Counted from the stretch's first letter, positions 41,001 to 53,212 are shown. The stretch is 64,000 bases of DNA from Lotus japonicus (GCF_012489685.1 NC_080043.1:63357920-63421919); one strand, 5' to 3'. Numbers and translations are program-made. The notes: a model not told the origin generated them from the letters alone.

Positions 41001-42505
41001 TTCTTCCCCTCCAGACTTAGCAATGAAAAGTACTTCTGAGTGCCCTCGCTCAACGATGCACTAATGTGGTTAATAGAAAGATACTCGAAAAGATCCGAGT
41101 CTGGGAACACCACTTTCTTTCGACTACAGTCCAAAAGACAATGGTAGTGGGATAACCAATCCATCCCTAGGATTACATCTAGGTTTTTAAGGGGTAGACA
41201 TACTAGGTTGGCATGAAAAGTTCTATCTTTATATACTACTGAACAGTGCATGCATGCGGCATTAGCAATTAGAGTCCTAGCAGGTGTAGTTACCATAAGA
41301 TCAAAACTCAAAGTAGTAATAGGCAGATGCAGTCTTGATACGCAATCCTTAGAGACAAATGAATGAGTTGCACCAGAATCAAAGAGTACAGTTAGAAGAT
41401 TACCGTCAATTTCACATTCTCCTCTGATCAAACCATCAGCTCCTTCAGCCTCTTCTCCATCCATGGTATACACTCTTCCCTTCGCCACTGGGCGCTTCCC
41501 ACTAACAACATTCACAGCCGGTTCAACCTTCGGTGCCTTGCATTCCGTAGCCAGATGCCCAGATTTATTGCAGTTGTAGCATCTTGGTGGCCTCGTGCAA
41601 TTGTTTGCATAGTGCCCCATTCCTCCACAACGGAAACAAGTCACTTCACGATTTGGGGTACGGCTTCCCGACCCTCCAGAAGTAGCAGCAGCCATAGGCT
41701 TGTAAGATCCCGGGGTAAATCCTCTCCCCGCAGGTCGTTGATATGGCTTCCTCGCCTGAAACCTCCCTTTTCCCTGAAAACTCTGTGGTGTCGACCTCAC
41801 CGGTCCTCCTGTTCCAGCCCTGTTGTATCTCCGATTCTTCATCAATTCCACCTCAGTTGCCTTCTCAACCAATGCCTGGAATCTCATGATCCCCAATGGT
41901 CTCACCGAATCTTCAATATCAGGCCTCAATCCCCTCACAAATCTCTTGCACATGTAGGGTTCATCAACTTGATCACGGAAAAACCGAAAGTACTTTGCCA
42001 GAGACTCTAACTTGGCAGCATACTCCGGAATGGTCATGCTTCCTTGTTTCAGAGTCAGAAACTGTGATTCACGCTCGTCACGAGCACTGTCCGGGAAATA
42101 CTTCTCGAGAAAAGCTGTTCGAAAAGAATTCCAGTTCACCTCCACATGATTTGCCTCCATCATTCCTCTGGCGCCTCTCCACCAGTATTCAGCATCTCCC
42201 AACAACAGATAGGTTGCCAGCCCCACTTTGGCTCCCTCAGCAGTCTATAACACTCCAAAGATCTTCTCAATCTCCTCTATCCAGAGTTCCGCTTTGTCCG
42301 GGTCAGTACCTCCCGAAAACTTAGGCGGATCCTGTCTCCTGAAGTCATTCAACCCTCTGTTCTGATCCAAAGTCGCCTCCCTCTGACGCTGGTGTTGATC
42401 ACGCGCTTCCTCCGCAGCACGTCTCAAAGCATTGTCATTCGCTTGGTTAGTCATTGCCTGGGCCATAGTGGCAATCATCTCCGCTAGCTGATTCGTGTTC
42501 ACCAT
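38087..42505 (-). pseudogene. gag-pol of element F: Gag, protease, RT, RNase H, integrase, chromodomain; one nonsense codon
   Basis: ATG 42505. After 86 codons an in-frame TAG (42245-42247) interrupts Gag; the rest, 42244-38087, is fully open. In order: Retrotrans_gag (EYWWRGARG, then FLEKYFPDS), two CCHC knuckles [14 protein letters not shown] and [14 protein letters not shown] (about 41545-41640), protease [10 protein letters not shown] with FIDD (near 40410), RNase [11 protein letters not shown], integrase HHCC and core (SDRDPKF, then [10 protein letters not shown]), and a C-terminal chromodomain-like segment ([17 protein letters not shown]). This order is Ty3/gypsy. The chromodomain and two knuckles suggest the Tekay/Del clade. 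It would be competent but for the TAG. Confidence 0.93.
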
Positions 42506-42697
42506 CGTCTGTTAGCCCCAAGAAAACTGTTAGTCCTAATCGTAGAATAGCACCAAACTATTACATATGGTTAAACAACCATGCAATCAATTAGAACGAA
42601 AAATCGTCCTGCAGACAATCAATTTTCACTCTTTGCAGAGTCACACAACCTAGCACAGAAGACCTATTCCCCAAAGACTCCCAAAAGACTCGACTAA

Positions 42698-42709
42698 GCT
42701 CTGATACCA
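42698..42709 (-). promoter_or_regulatory. Primer-binding site of element F
   Basis: TGGTATCAGAGC on the minus strand, three bases from the LTR. It is a full 12-base match to the initiator-Met tRNA 3' end. The leader between it and ATG 42505 (about 190 nt) holds no other feature I can see. Confidence 0.9.
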
Positions 42710-43171
42710 CAATGTAACACCCCGATTTCCAGGTGTCACTTTAGTAACCAAAAATAACTTTACGCGGAAAACAGGTAATTTTTTTTTTCCTTTAAATCAA
42801 AGCGAGAAAGAAGTAGAGACAACACCCAACAACTAAACTAACCGATATACAAACATATACATCTGTACAGCCTCGGCTGCACTCCATGTCACGCGAAGCC
42901 GCAGTGACTCCAAAGTAATACGCCCGCAGGCAAATATACAAACCAGAACTGTGAGTAAAAGTATCAAAATACAGTTATCCAAGAGAAAGTCGGCACTCAA
43001 AAATGGCCTGAAAGGAAGACCTCTATACTCCGACAGACTCTCTGTGATCCTCCTCAAAAGAACCACACAAAAAGCCACACATCGGAACCTACCCTTTCCC
43101 AAAAAGAAACTGACGATCAGAGCTCTACACAAAAAAATGTCACTAATCCTAACCTACCCTCCCAGCTCAGC

Positions 43172-43873
43172 TCACCAATCCTCCTCCTCCTCATCGCTGC
43201 TCGGCGAGTAGCTCTCCCCACTGCTCTCGGAGTCAGAGTCGGAATCCACCGTAATCATCTCGGTGTCCAAATCCATAACCTCCCTCCTCACTGTCCTGCG
43301 CACCGCCCTAGTCGAGCCGGTCTCCACATCCACCTCTCCTGTGAGAACATCCTCCTCCTCCACCCTCATCAAGGGGTCCACACGGTTGCCGTGCGGTGAA
43401 GAGAAAGATAAGAGACGTGAGACAGATGGGACAACAGACTCCCTCCTCGGCTGTACGAGCCTAGAGGACGACGCCACGTCGGTAGAAGCGATGGCAGTAG
43501 CCGGAGGTGGCACAACAGGTGTAGCAGCAACAGCAGGCTCGATCTCCTCTGGGTCCTCCTCAACAGAAGGTGAAGTCGGAGGTGGTGCAGGTGGTGCATG
43601 TCCAGTGCCTGGTCCACAATTAACTGAGGGCGGCAAGTCAAAACTCAGCTCCATACGCTGTAGCACTCCGCTCGTCAGGCGTCCTCGCTCATCCGTCCGG
43701 TCCTCCATGACCCTTCCCCTATACGTCGCCCGGTGACCAGCCACATCGATCACCCAAGCGGTGGGGGCATCCCTATCCAGCAACTCATATCTGATCCCCC
43801 TCGAGGGAGAGACCGTCGAGAACCAGTCGGCCATCGACATCTGGCAGCAGGCCGACCGCCCAAAGACAAACAT
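43172..43873 (-). CDS. LTR-embedded 233-aa ORF of element F (5' LTR copy)
   Basis: Same ORF as 34506-35207, with a few substitutions (for example RRES for RGES, PHGN for LHGY, DSDSE for DSHSE) and no indel. In this position it lies about 2.1 kb downstream of the TATA box and 460 bp before the LTR end, so it precedes gag on the transcript. Confidence 0.45.
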   Translation of the reverse strand: MFVFGRSACCQMSMADWFSTVSPSRGIRYELLDRDAPTAWVIDVAGHRATYRGRVMEDRTDERGRLTSGVLQRMELSFDLPPSVNCGPGTGHAPPAPPPTSPSVEEDPEEIEPAVAATPVVPPPATAIASTDVASSSRLVQPRRESVVPSVSRLLSFSSPHGNRVDPLMRVEEEDVLTGEVDVETGSTRAVRRTVRREVMDLDTEMITVDSDSDSESSGESYSPSSDEEEEDW

Positions 43874-44079
43874 ACAAACAAAGCCAAGGCGCTAGGGTCA
43901 ACTCACAGCAATAAGTACATATACACACAACATGTGACAGGGTATATATATATAAGTTGTTATATAAGCATATAAGTAATCCTAGCATGTTATGGCTCTA
44001 ACATTGCTTCAATAAACAAACAGCACACAGTCTCAGTCAGCATGAATGTATGCGTGAAATGCACAATATGAATCCGGAT

Positions 44080-44316
44080 TTGTGACGCGTTCCCGTTCGC
44101 CACAAGTGAAGCATTTTCACTATGGATGGTCCATTCCCGTTATCCATCCTGGATGAAATCCATCCTGGATGAACCATTCCCATTATTCATCCTTGGTGAA
44201 CCATTCCCGTTATTCACCGAATGATGAACCATTCCCGTTATTCATCATTAATGCAAGGTGAACCATTCCCGTTATTCACCATGATATGCACAGGTGAACC
44301 ATTCCCGTTATTCACC
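44080..44316 (-). repeat. Covarying hairpin array 1 in F 5' LTR
   Basis: Same six main hairpins as in the other LTR, offset by 8666 bp, with all stems preserved. Confidence 0.85.
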
Positions 44317-44404
44317 CGATTGAATGCAACGTGGTTAGCCAAACAACGAATCGTCCTTACCACGAAAGTGTCTAGCGCACAACCCAATCTCAACCAAACC
44401 CAAT

Positions 44405-44554
44405 GAGTTAGTGTCGGTCAATACAACACAACTCGGAGTAAGTGTCGGTCAATACAACACAACTCCAACAAGAAAACACAAGGGTCTAGTGTCGGTCAAT
44501 ACAACACAGCCCAAACAACAAGAGCACTAGGTGTCGGTCAATACAACACGGCTC
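44405..44554 (-). repeat. Covarying hairpin array 2 in F 5' LTR
   Basis: Four GTGTCGGTCAATACAACAC hairpins with varied outer stems, as in the other LTR. Confidence 0.82.
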
Positions 44555-46014
44555 CACAACACTCCCCAAGAGTACTAAAGTACTCGGTGACTTCAATCAT
44601 CACCATAGCTCACCTTAGTGGCTTTCCCCAATTCCGATAGCTCTCCAAACCCACAACAAAGGTCGACTTTTCCCCGTCTTTCGTAAATGTTTTCCCCTTT
44701 AGTTCTCCTATAACTATTCATTTAGTAAAAACGTTTCGAATTGAATTAGTCAGGTTATGAGTTTATTTCTCAAAGTCTAAGTCTCCCAAAGTCTCTAGTT
44801 TATAAAATTCTATTCATTCTAGGTTTTCCGAAAACCAACCACCCAAAAGAAGTTTCCCGGGGAAAGTCTAAGAATTCCAACAAATCCCAATAAATGGCTA
44901 AGTCCCAAACCCCTCGTTTGAACTTGCCTAGGGTTGTTCATCCAACCCGAAACATCAAAGATCACCAGATCAATGAATCTCCACTCCGAAGTCGCGTCAA
45001 AACGCACAATCCAACAAAGCACAACATCACAACATCAAATCATCAACACAATCAACATCAAAGTAAAGCATAAGTCGAATTGATCGACGCCTATCATGCA
45101 TTCATAGCTAATATATAGTAAGTTGCCCTAACCTCGAGCTGTTCCAGCTTCGAAATCACAAGCTCCTTCACTCAAGTGCTCTGAACTTTCCAAAGTTCCT
45201 TCAACTGAACCTCGGAGAAAAACAAAGCAGAATTCAAACAAAATCGATTAGTTCGATCGCAAAACAATACATAAACGATAGACAAAGCATCAAAGCTTCA
45301 GAATACGACAAACGGGTACGAAAGGACAAGCTTTCGAAAACGAAAAACTCCCCCCCCTTAGGAAAAACCCACGGCCATAAGGAGAAAAGGGCTTCGGCTC
45401 TTTTTCTTCGATCAAATCAGTTTACAAGGTAGTTTTAGGGTAAAACTAAGGCAAAGAAACTGTCAGAACAATTTTCGGACAATCGGGTCGAAATACGACT
45501 ACGCAGGGGCATTTTGGTCCAAAATAAAGGCTCAAAACTTCAAAGTTATCAGTTCTGAAAACAGATTTGACAGCAACGATCCTCATGACATCCGTGACAA
45601 CAAATCCTAAAGGCACGAAGTCAGATTAAGTCTTTACGACAATAAAGTTTCGAAATGTGAGACAAAAAGAGTTTTGAGTCAATTTTTCAGATCCTGGACA
45701 ACTGAATCGCAATCAGAGTTTACTGACAGAGGTTTTAGACTCAGGGGAACATAAGGAACATAACCCAAGCGAGAAATCAGAGAAATCGGACAATTTTAGA
45801 AAAAGCTCAAAACTGTGAGCACAGAAACGACTTCAGAAACGCAACAGAAACAACAATCAGAGGCAGGATTCATGATAGTTACCTCGATACCTAGAAGTAG
45901 GGACGAACTGCACGAAGATTGGTCAAGATTTCGCGAAAATCTCTCCTCCTCTTCTCCCCCTAGAACTCGCGGCCTCAATGGTTGCAAATGAGGAGATTTT
46001 TGCTTTTTTCGCGC

Positions 46015-46022
46015 TATTTATA
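46015..46022 (-). promoter_or_regulatory. TATA box in F 5' LTR
   Basis: TATAAATA in a GC-rich setting (CCGCCTATAAATAGCGCG), a good match to plant TATA boxes. Confidence 0.65.
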
Positions 46023-46803
46023 GGCGGGCGAAATCGCGGGAAAATGAAAATTTCGCGATTCCGATTTTTGCAGCACGATCACCGTGGAATTCTAAGAGAG
46101 ATTCTAGCGTCAGAATTCCAGAACTCAAAACAAATATCTAGGATTTGGGAAAAACGATATCGAAAAACTCAAAAGCGGTGTCGGTTAGTCTGCCCCGAAA
46201 AACTACTTTTTGCTGTGATGCTCAAACGACAAAACTTCCTACTGAAGAAAGATTGGAAACGTCGAAACAAGTCTGGCAACGCGGACGGAATCTTCGTTAG
46301 AAGTCCCGAATAGAAAAAGTCTTCATCCATTGCTCGAAAATAGGGTTTCGAAGCAAAGAAATTAGCGTCGGCGGACATCTGAAAAGTGAAACCTATCGTG
46401 CGTACAGTCCAGAGTTCCGAAATGAAACGCTGGTCGATGGAAAAATAAAGAGAATCTTTAAATTTTCCGAGAGTTCGAAATCTCGCTCAAAACGTTGCTT
46501 TAAGAGCGAAATAGCCTATTCTGGACACGCTCGCCCTAAGGCAAGTGTGCAGACGACTCGCACTAACTCCGAAAACGACTACGCAACATTCCTCAAGCAA
46601 TTCCTGAACTTTCTTCTTCATTAATCTTCCTCAAATATCAAACTCCTGTCACGCTTACACTAATTCTACGCGTGAGTCGGAAACTAGCTTGTTCTGAAAA
46701 TTCAGGTCTTACAAACAAAGTAGAATAAATAAGAAGAAACAGAGTTTAACAAGAAAATAAAACAACGTTAAAGAAAAAGAAAGAAAATGAAGAGATCCTA
46801 AAA

Positions 46804-49662
46804 CTAAGGTTTGTCAGTTCGTCGCAGAAGTTCCATCATCATGTGCTTCATCTCAATCAGCATGGATTCATGAATGTCAAGACGCTGTTCCATGATGTCG
46901 AGTCTGGATGAGCTTGACTGAGTAGAACTGGAAGGAACATTCTGAGCAGCTTGTGGATCTGGAATGGAAGCAGAAGCATCAGGAGTAAATACTACTGGTG
47001 CAAGTGCTTGGCATCTAAGAGCTTCAGCCTCAGCTTCAAGTCGCTCTGCCTCAAGTCTGGCTTGTTCAGCTTGAGCTGCTGCTAGACGTGCAGCTTCTTC
47101 TGCTTGAGCTTTCTTTCTCTTGGCTTCTTCAATAGCTTCGAGAAGCTTATTTCTCTGTTCTTGTTCATGAAGAGCCACCCTTCGAGCAAACCTCTGCTTT
47201 GCGGCCTCAATGCTCTGACTTCCCTCTACATGCAGGAGCTGCATCATAATTGGAACTTGAGCCACTAGCCAAGTGCCCAGATTGTTCCACTCATCAATCA
47301 CACGTTCAGCATTCTCACTGAGGTCAGTCTGACCGTGCACATTGCGTAGCATCATAGAAGCTTCATGATAGAAAGTATTGATGCACTCAGAGAGAGATGT
47401 GGGTCGGAGGTGAGTGTAGGGAATTATGGAGAGGTTGGGTTCAGGAGAAGCTGGGTGATTGCTGCTATGGGCTTCAGAGGTACCTTGTGGAGAACCAATG
47501 TTAATCATTTGAGCATTTGGTTCAGAGGTTCCAAGGTGAGGGTCTGAAGTTTCAACCAGAGGAAGGGGTGATCTAACCGAGGATTGGTTAGACACGGAAT
47601 GTTCGGGTTCAGGTTCTGGTTGAATAGGCTCTTGTTGGTCAGGGGCAGGGTGAGCTTGTTGAGCCAAAGGGTCTGCCTCTTGTAAAGGATTAGCCAAGAT
47701 AGGTTCATCTGGGTCTACTAGACGTTCAGGTCTAGGGCCAGGATATCTCCTAGGGCTTGGACAAGTGAGGTAGTATTCCTCTAAGGTAGACACCTTTTCT
47801 TTTCTAACCTCCATGAATTTTCTAATAGATTTAGAGTTATTGGAGGGAGAAGAATCAACAACATTGGTGGGGAAGGATACAGGTGTATAGGCTGTTGAAG
47901 AGTCTGTATCCGTGGTTCTGGCAGCAGGACGTGCTGATGCTCTGGGAACAGAGTGATCAGACGTTCTGGGTTGTGGTTCTGTTTGGTTGGGCTCTGGTTG
48001 TTCATGGATGATGGGTTCAGAAGATAATGGGTCGTACGGAATGGTAATGAGAGAGGTTGGATCTTCTGACCTAGAGGGTTGGTTCTGAAGCAAATTCCAG
48101 AGAGGTGCTTCAGTAGGAGAAGGTTGAAAGAAGGAAGATCTTGGGGAATGTGGTGGAGAGGTGGTTTGTGCAGTTGGTTGGGATTCAGGAATAGGAGTGA
48201 GGGGATTTGAGGAGTGTTGGAGCAAGGCAGAAATAGGGAGTGCATCAAATAAATTCAAATCATCATCAGAAGCAAGTGCAGGCTTACTTGAATGTGCTGA
48301 TGATCGAGTCACTCTGGCAGGAGGTTCAGTCCTTCTGACCACCTCAGCAGCTGGTTCCACCCGAGTAGGCTTCACCACGATTCTGACCGTCTTCTTCTTC
48401 TTCTTGGGAGGACCATCCTCATGATCACTATCATCACCTTCATCAGGCTTTCTCTTCGTCTTCTTGACCAGAGGGACATCGGATTCCTCAGAAGATTCGT
48501 CCAGTAGCATCTTCCTTTGAGCTTTCTTCTTGGGAGGAGAAGGAAACTCTGGAGCTGGCGGTAGTCTGCTGACGAAATCATCAAGATCAATTTCGAATCC
48601 TTGAGCCCTGAGGTCTTCAACATAGCATCTGATGGCGTCAGGATTGTCCGCCTGTGTCCACAGAGGGTAGTCATTCAGAGGCATCCTTCTGCTTCTGATT
48701 TCAGAAGATGTGTCTTCACGAGCAGGAGCAATCTTCTTATGGACCAAACCCATCTTCTTCAGAGAATTTGCAGTGAAGACATCACTGACAATGGTGCTCA
48801 GATCCTCTACACATCCAGCATTGACCAGATCTTGCACCAGGTTGCTCTCAATGAGAAAGTCTGAGAGCAGTCTCCCAAAGGGGATATATTTGATTGCTGA
48901 CTTGATGGAGGCGGTGGTGCGTGACTTCCGGATGCATTCCTTCAAGTAGGAGAACAGGAAGTAGGGAAGGCAGATCTTCTTCTGGTCTTGGATGAAGAAC
49001 AACATCACCTTCTGGTTGAAGTTGATGTAGTCTGGAGAACTGCCCTTCGGTCTTTGGTTTATGCAGTGGAGCAGGATCTTGTGCCAGATTCTGAGCTTGG
49101 GATGAAGGTCCATCACCTTGTAAGTTGTCTTGCCCGGTTTGAAAGTGGTGTACAAGGCCTCGTTGATTGTATTCTTGGTGCTGGGTTTCAGCTTCGATTC
49201 CGTGAGTTGGAAACGATACCCATAAGCAGTGTCTGCTCCCAGCAAGTTCACGAAGGACTTCTCCGTGATGATGATCTTTCTTCCAAGAATGTACGATACC
49301 ACCTGAGTATCGTCGCAGTCGGCATGCTTCCAGAATTCCTTTACCAGTTTCTCATACACCGGTCCTCGAAGTCTGTTGAAATAATTTCCCCAACCTTGAG
49401 CTTGGACTTCAGGACGAAGATCATACCCATTTGCAGCCAGGTTGTCGAAGTTGAATCTCCATTCTGCCAGGACTTGGAGTTCCTCAGTAGCAAATACGCA
49501 GTGAACGGCACAGCCCCGTTCTGCAATTGGAACACTCTGCTCTTGAGCTTGACCTTGATCTGATGTCGGATTCTCAGGGCCCCTTTGACCCGTTGCTAGA
49601 CCGACTACCATGTGAGGGAATTGAGGTGCATCTGCAGTAGATCTTCTTGTTTGTCTCACCAT
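46804..49662 (-). CDS. Third (envelope-position) ORF of element E, intact 952 aa
   Basis: Start chosen at ATG 49662 (MVRQTRRSTADAPQ), the start also used by D; the frame is open further upstream only through a TTG. Residues about 30-330 form the conserved Sirevirus third-ORF region (ERGCAVHCVF, LGRKIIITEKSFVNLLG, YLKECIRKSRTTASI). Next come Lys-rich patches such as PKKKKKTVRIVVK, a Pro/Ser/Glu-rich low-complexity part (about 440-740), then a long Ala/Glu/Arg helix (REQEQ-type, about 820-880) and a terminal helix near MEQRLDIHES. I see no transmembrane segment, so an envelope role is doubtful. It is the only complete copy; A and D are broken. Confidence 0.82.
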   Translation of the reverse strand: MVRQTRRSTADAPQFPHMVVGLATGQRGPENPTSDQGQAQEQSVPIAERGCAVHCVFATEELQVLAEWRFNFDNLAANGYDLRPEVQAQGWGNYFNRLRGPVYEKLVKEFWKHADCDDTQVVSYILGRKIIITEKSFVNLLGADTAYGYRFQLTESKLKPSTKNTINEALYTTFKPGKTTYKVMDLHPKLRIWHKILLHCINQRPKGSSPDYINFNQKVMLFFIQDQKKICLPYFLFSYLKECIRKSRTTASIKSAIKYIPFGRLLSDFLIESNLVQDLVNAGCVEDLSTIVSDVFTANSLKKMGLVHKKIAPAREDTSSEIRSRRMPLNDYPLWTQADNPDAIRCYVEDLRAQGFEIDLDDFVSRLPPAPEFPSPPKKKAQRKMLLDESSEESDVPLVKKTKRKPDEGDDSDHEDGPPKKKKKTVRIVVKPTRVEPAAEVVRRTEPPARVTRSSAHSSKPALASDDDLNLFDALPISALLQHSSNPLTPIPESQPTAQTTSPPHSPRSSFFQPSPTEAPLWNLLQNQPSRSEDPTSLITIPYDPLSSEPIIHEQPEPNQTEPQPRTSDHSVPRASARPAARTTDTDSSTAYTPVSFPTNVVDSSPSNNSKSIRKFMEVRKEKVSTLEEYYLTCPSPRRYPGPRPERLVDPDEPILANPLQEADPLAQQAHPAPDQQEPIQPEPEPEHSVSNQSSVRSPLPLVETSDPHLGTSEPNAQMINIGSPQGTSEAHSSNHPASPEPNLSIIPYTHLRPTSLSECINTFYHEASMMLRNVHGQTDLSENAERVIDEWNNLGTWLVAQVPIMMQLLHVEGSQSIEAAKQRFARRVALHEQEQRNKLLEAIEEAKRKKAQAEEAARLAAAQAEQARLEAERLEAEAEALRCQALAPVVFTPDASASIPDPQAAQNVPSSSTQSSSSRLDIMEQRLDIHESMLIEMKHMMMELLRRTDKP

Positions 49663-50107
49663 TGTTGAAGCGATTGAAGGTTTGAGGTAGAAGATGAAGG
49701 TTGAAAGATGAAGAGAGATCGAGAGAGAAATCGAGAATAAACGGTTTTGAAAAGCAGAGAGAGCGAGAGTAAAAACCGGAAGTGATGGAGATCGTGTGTG
49801 TATAGTGGGTTTTGACAAATAACCGTTGTTGATTCAAAAAAGCACTTTAAGATCAACGGTTGAAAATTAAAGATAGATAGTAACAGTAAAATACACAAAT
49901 CACACACAGGAGAGAAGCACATCTACACGCAATCATAACAGACTGTCACACGGGCACAAGGAACTATGCATCAGAATTTCTGACACACGTGTTGTTGTCT
50001 CAGCTTCAGAGTCAGTACCAGTGGGTACACACACTCTGATTGAGTTACCTTCTGGACTAGACATCTTCTGATCAAGAAGTATCATAGTCAGAGGTTCTGA
50101 TCCATCT
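49663..50107 (-). other. pol to third-ORF spacer of element E
   Basis: 445 nt, no gene. CT-rich leader before the ATG and the conserved inverted repeat (49821-49834 with 49851-49861). Confidence 0.6.
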
Positions 50108-53100
50108 TCACTCTGGACAAAAGTCCATGTTTAGATTTTTCAGAATAAAATTAAATCTATCCTCTGCTAAGGGCTTTGTAAAGATATCTGCCCATTGATG
50201 GTCAGTATCAACAAACTTCAGAAGAAGTACGCCCTTCTGTACATAATCTCTAATAAAGTGATACTTTACCTCAATGTGCTTTGCCCTTGAATGCAAGATA
50301 GGATTCTTACTCAATGAGATTGCAGCAGTGTTATCACAATAGATTGGGATATTGCTCTCAAGGATCTGATAATCCTCCAGCTGATGTTTCATCCAGAGCA
50401 TCTGAGTGCTGCATATTGCTGCTGAGATATATTCTGCCTCTGCAGTTGATAGTGCAATGGTTGATTGCCTCTTGCTTGCCCATGAGACTAGATTGCTTCC
50501 CAGAAATTGACAATTTCCAGAAGTACTTTTTCTCTCTGTTCTATCTCCAGCATAATCAGCATCACAGTAACCTGAAAGCTTATACTCTGATGTTTTCTTA
50601 TACATCAAGCCAAGGTTAGTGGTGCCTTTCAGATACCTTAGGATCCTCTTAACAGCAGTTAAGTGGGTTTCCCTTGGATCTGATTGGAAACGAGCACATA
50701 AATGAACACTAAATAGTATGTCTGGCCTAGATGCAGTTAAGTATAGAAGTGAACTTATCATGCCACGATAGAGCTTCTGACATACTTTACCACTTTTATC
50801 TTCTTTCTCCAGAATGCATGTAGGATGCATTGGAGTCTTGGCCACTGTAGATTCCAGCATATTGAACTTCTTCAGAAGTTCTTTAGTGTACTTGCTCTGA
50901 TGGATATATGTTCCTTCTAGTGTTTGATCAACTTGTATTCCCAGAAAGTACTTTAATTCTCCCATCATACTCATCTCAAATTCAGCCTGCATCATCTCAG
51001 AAAATTCTTTGCATAGAGATTGATTAGCAGAACCAAATATAATATCATCAACATAAATTTGCACAATTAAGATATCATCTTTATAAGTCTTGCAAAAAAG
51101 AGTTGTATCTACTTTACCCCTTACAAACTCATTCTCCAGAAGGAATGAGCTGAGTCTCTCATACCATGCTCTGGGAGCTTGCTTCAGACCATAGAGTGAT
51201 TTCTTCAATTTGAACACATGGTCTGGTTTCTTCTCATCTTCAAAACCTGGGGGTTGATGAACATAGACTTCCTCTGAGATATAACCATTTAGGAAGGCAC
51301 TCTTTACGTCCATCTGATGTAAAACTATGTTGTGATTTACTGAGAAAGAGATCAACAGTCTGATTGCCTCCAGTCTTGCTACTGGAGCAAATGTTTCAGT
51401 GTAGTCTATTCCTTCTTGCTGGCTGTAGCCTTGAGCAACTAGCCTTGCCTTGTTTCTGACTACATCTCCTTTCTCATTCAGCTTGTTTCTGAATACCCAT
51501 TTCGTTCCAATAACATGGACATTCTCAGGTTTCTTCACTAAGCTCCAAACATCATTCTTAGAGAATTGATTCAATTCTTCTTCCATGGCCAGAATCCAAT
51601 CCTTGTCCTGAAGAGCTTCATCTATGGACTTGGGTTCAATTAAGGACACCAATCCTTTCAGACTGAGCAAGGTCTCTTCAGAGGGTCTGAAGGCAGATCT
51701 GGTTCTGACTGGTTCGTCTTTGTTGCCCAGAATCAATTCCTTAGGGTGAGCTGCAGTGATTCTGCTCTTCTTCAGAGTTTGTGAGTTAGAGGGACCAGCT
51801 TCTTCCTCTGGTTCATCTTCCTCTGGCTCAGCTTCCTCTGGAGCTTTGCCTTTGTCAGAAACATTAATGCTTAAATCTGCAAACTTTTCAACTAGCTTTG
51901 ACTGGTCAGAGTCAAGCTTATCATCAAATCTAACATGAATAGATTCTTCAATAGTCTTAGCATCAGTATTATAAAATCTAAAGCCTTTAGATCTCTCAGA
52001 GTAACCGAGTAATAGACACTTAGAAGACTTAGCATCAAATTTATGCAATCTATCCTTAGTATTGAGAACATAACAAACACAGCCAAAAGGATGAAAATAA
52101 GAAATGTTGGGCTTTATGTTCTTCCACAATTCATAAGGAGTCTTATTCAGAATTGGTCTCACAGAGATTCTGTTCTGAATGTAACATGCTGTATTTACTG
52201 CCTCTGCCCAAAAGTGCTTAGCCATGCCAGTTTCTTGGAGCATGGTTCTAGCCATCTCCTGAAGAGTTCTGTTCTTCCTCTCAACAACACCGTTTTGTTG
52301 AGGAGTTCTGGGACAAGAGAAATCATGTGCAATTCCATAGGAATCAAACAGACTCTCAAACTTGTCATTTTCAAACTCTCCACCATGGTCACTTCTGACA
52401 CGCACAATCCTACAAGCCTTCTCGTTTTGCACTTGAGCAATGAAGGTAGAGAACACAGCATGAGACTCATCCTTGCGGGTTAGAAACTTTACCCATGTCC
52501 AGCGGCTATAGTCATCAACGATAACCATCCCATATCTCTTGCCACCTATAGACTCAGTTTTCACTGGTCCAAAAAGGTCGATATGCAGAAGTTCCAACGG
52601 CCTTGAGGTTGAGACAACATTCTTTGCCTTGAAAGGGACTTTTGTGAATTTGCCTTTCTGACATGCTTCACAAAGAGCTTCTGAAGCGAACTTCAGATTG
52701 GGTAAGCCCCTGACAAGGTTTAGCTTGCTCAGCTGAGAAATCTTTCTCATACTGGCATGCCCTAACCGTCTATGCCATACCCACTGCTCTTCATTAACAG
52801 ACAGAAGGCACTTCACATTCTGAGCCTCCAACTCAGATAATCTGATCTTATAAATGTTGTTCTTCCTCTTGCTGTTAAACAGAACAGAGCCATCGATCTG
52901 ACTTACAGCCCGGCAGGACTTTTGATTGAATATAACATCATAACCCTTGTCAGCTAATTGACTTATAGACAATAAGTTATGTGTTAATCCGTCTACCAAT
53001 AACACATTATCAATGCATGGACTACTATCTACACAAATAGTACCAGTACCAACAATTTTACTCTTTTCGTTTCCTCCAAAGCCAACTTCGCCTCCAGGCT

Positions 53101-53212
53101 TAAGTTTCAGCTCTCGGAACATACGCTTTTCTCCTGTCATGTGACGCGAGCATCCACTGTCCAGATACCATGATTGGTGTTTCAGTGGAGCTATCAAGGA
53201 TATCTGCAACAT
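50108..53212 (-). CDS. Pol of element E, intact 1034 aa
   Basis: ATG 53212, overlapping the gag frame by 113 nt in +1. Protease DSG at residues 18-20, GAG-pre-integrase WHRRLGH about 145-151 with CEACQKGK, integrase core with Asp-35-Glu, acidic linker ([13 protein letters not shown]), RT with YVDD near 720, RNase H with [14 protein letters not shown] and STAEAEY, end at FCPE. No stop or frameshift. One possibly relevant change is GMISSLL where D reads GMIGSLL. This is the best-preserved copia pol in the window, and its enzymes would act in cytoplasmic particles and then the nucleus. Confidence 0.95.
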   Translation of the reverse strand: MLQISLIAPLKHQSWYLDSGCSRHMTGEKRMFRELKLKPGGEVGFGGNEKSKIVGTGTICVDSSPCIDNVLLVDGLTHNLLSISQLADKGYDVIFNQKSCRAVSQIDGSVLFNSKRKNNIYKIRLSELEAQNVKCLLSVNEEQWVWHRRLGHASMRKISQLSKLNLVRGLPNLKFASEALCEACQKGKFTKVPFKAKNVVSTSRPLELLHIDLFGPVKTESIGGKRYGMVIVDDYSRWTWVKFLTRKDESHAVFSTFIAQVQNEKACRIVRVRSDHGGEFENDKFESLFDSYGIAHDFSCPRTPQQNGVVERKNRTLQEMARTMLQETGMAKHFWAEAVNTACYIQNRISVRPILNKTPYELWKNIKPNISYFHPFGCVCYVLNTKDRLHKFDAKSSKCLLLGYSERSKGFRFYNTDAKTIEESIHVRFDDKLDSDQSKLVEKFADLSINVSDKGKAPEEAEPEEDEPEEEAGPSNSQTLKKSRITAAHPKELILGNKDEPVRTRSAFRPSEETLLSLKGLVSLIEPKSIDEALQDKDWILAMEEELNQFSKNDVWSLVKKPENVHVIGTKWVFRNKLNEKGDVVRNKARLVAQGYSQQEGIDYTETFAPVARLEAIRLLISFSVNHNIVLHQMDVKSAFLNGYISEEVYVHQPPGFEDEKKPDHVFKLKKSLYGLKQAPRAWYERLSSFLLENEFVRGKVDTTLFCKTYKDDILIVQIYVDDIIFGSANQSLCKEFSEMMQAEFEMSMMGELKYFLGIQVDQTLEGTYIHQSKYTKELLKKFNMLESTVAKTPMHPTCILEKEDKSGKVCQKLYRGMISSLLYLTASRPDILFSVHLCARFQSDPRETHLTAVKRILRYLKGTTNLGLMYKKTSEYKLSGYCDADYAGDRTERKSTSGNCQFLGSNLVSWASKRQSTIALSTAEAEYISAAICSTQMLWMKHQLEDYQILESNIPIYCDNTAAISLSKNPILHSRAKHIEVKYHFIRDYVQKGVLLLKFVDTDHQWADIFTKPLAEDRFNFILKNLNMDFCPE

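Larger units (their letters stand above)
34047..46713 (-). mobile_element. Element F: Ty3/gypsy chromovirus (Tekay/Del-like) with 4.0-kb LTRs
   Basis: 12.7 kb, minus strand. LTRs 34047-38049 and 42713-46713 start TGTAACACCCC and end TCTTACA. Primer site 42698-42709, polypurine tract 38050-38065. Between them lies one gag-pol reading frame ending in a chromodomain-like region. By eye the LTRs differ at only about 12-15 bases in 4 kb plus C-run length, making F the youngest datable insertion here. Confidence 0.96.
42713..46713 (-). repeat. 5' LTR of element F (4001 bp)
   Basis: Near-identical partner of 34047-38049. TATA box at 46015-46022, predicted start of transcription near 45985, so R-U5 would be about 3.3 kb, unusually long. 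It carries the same ORF and both hairpin arrays. Confidence 0.95.
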
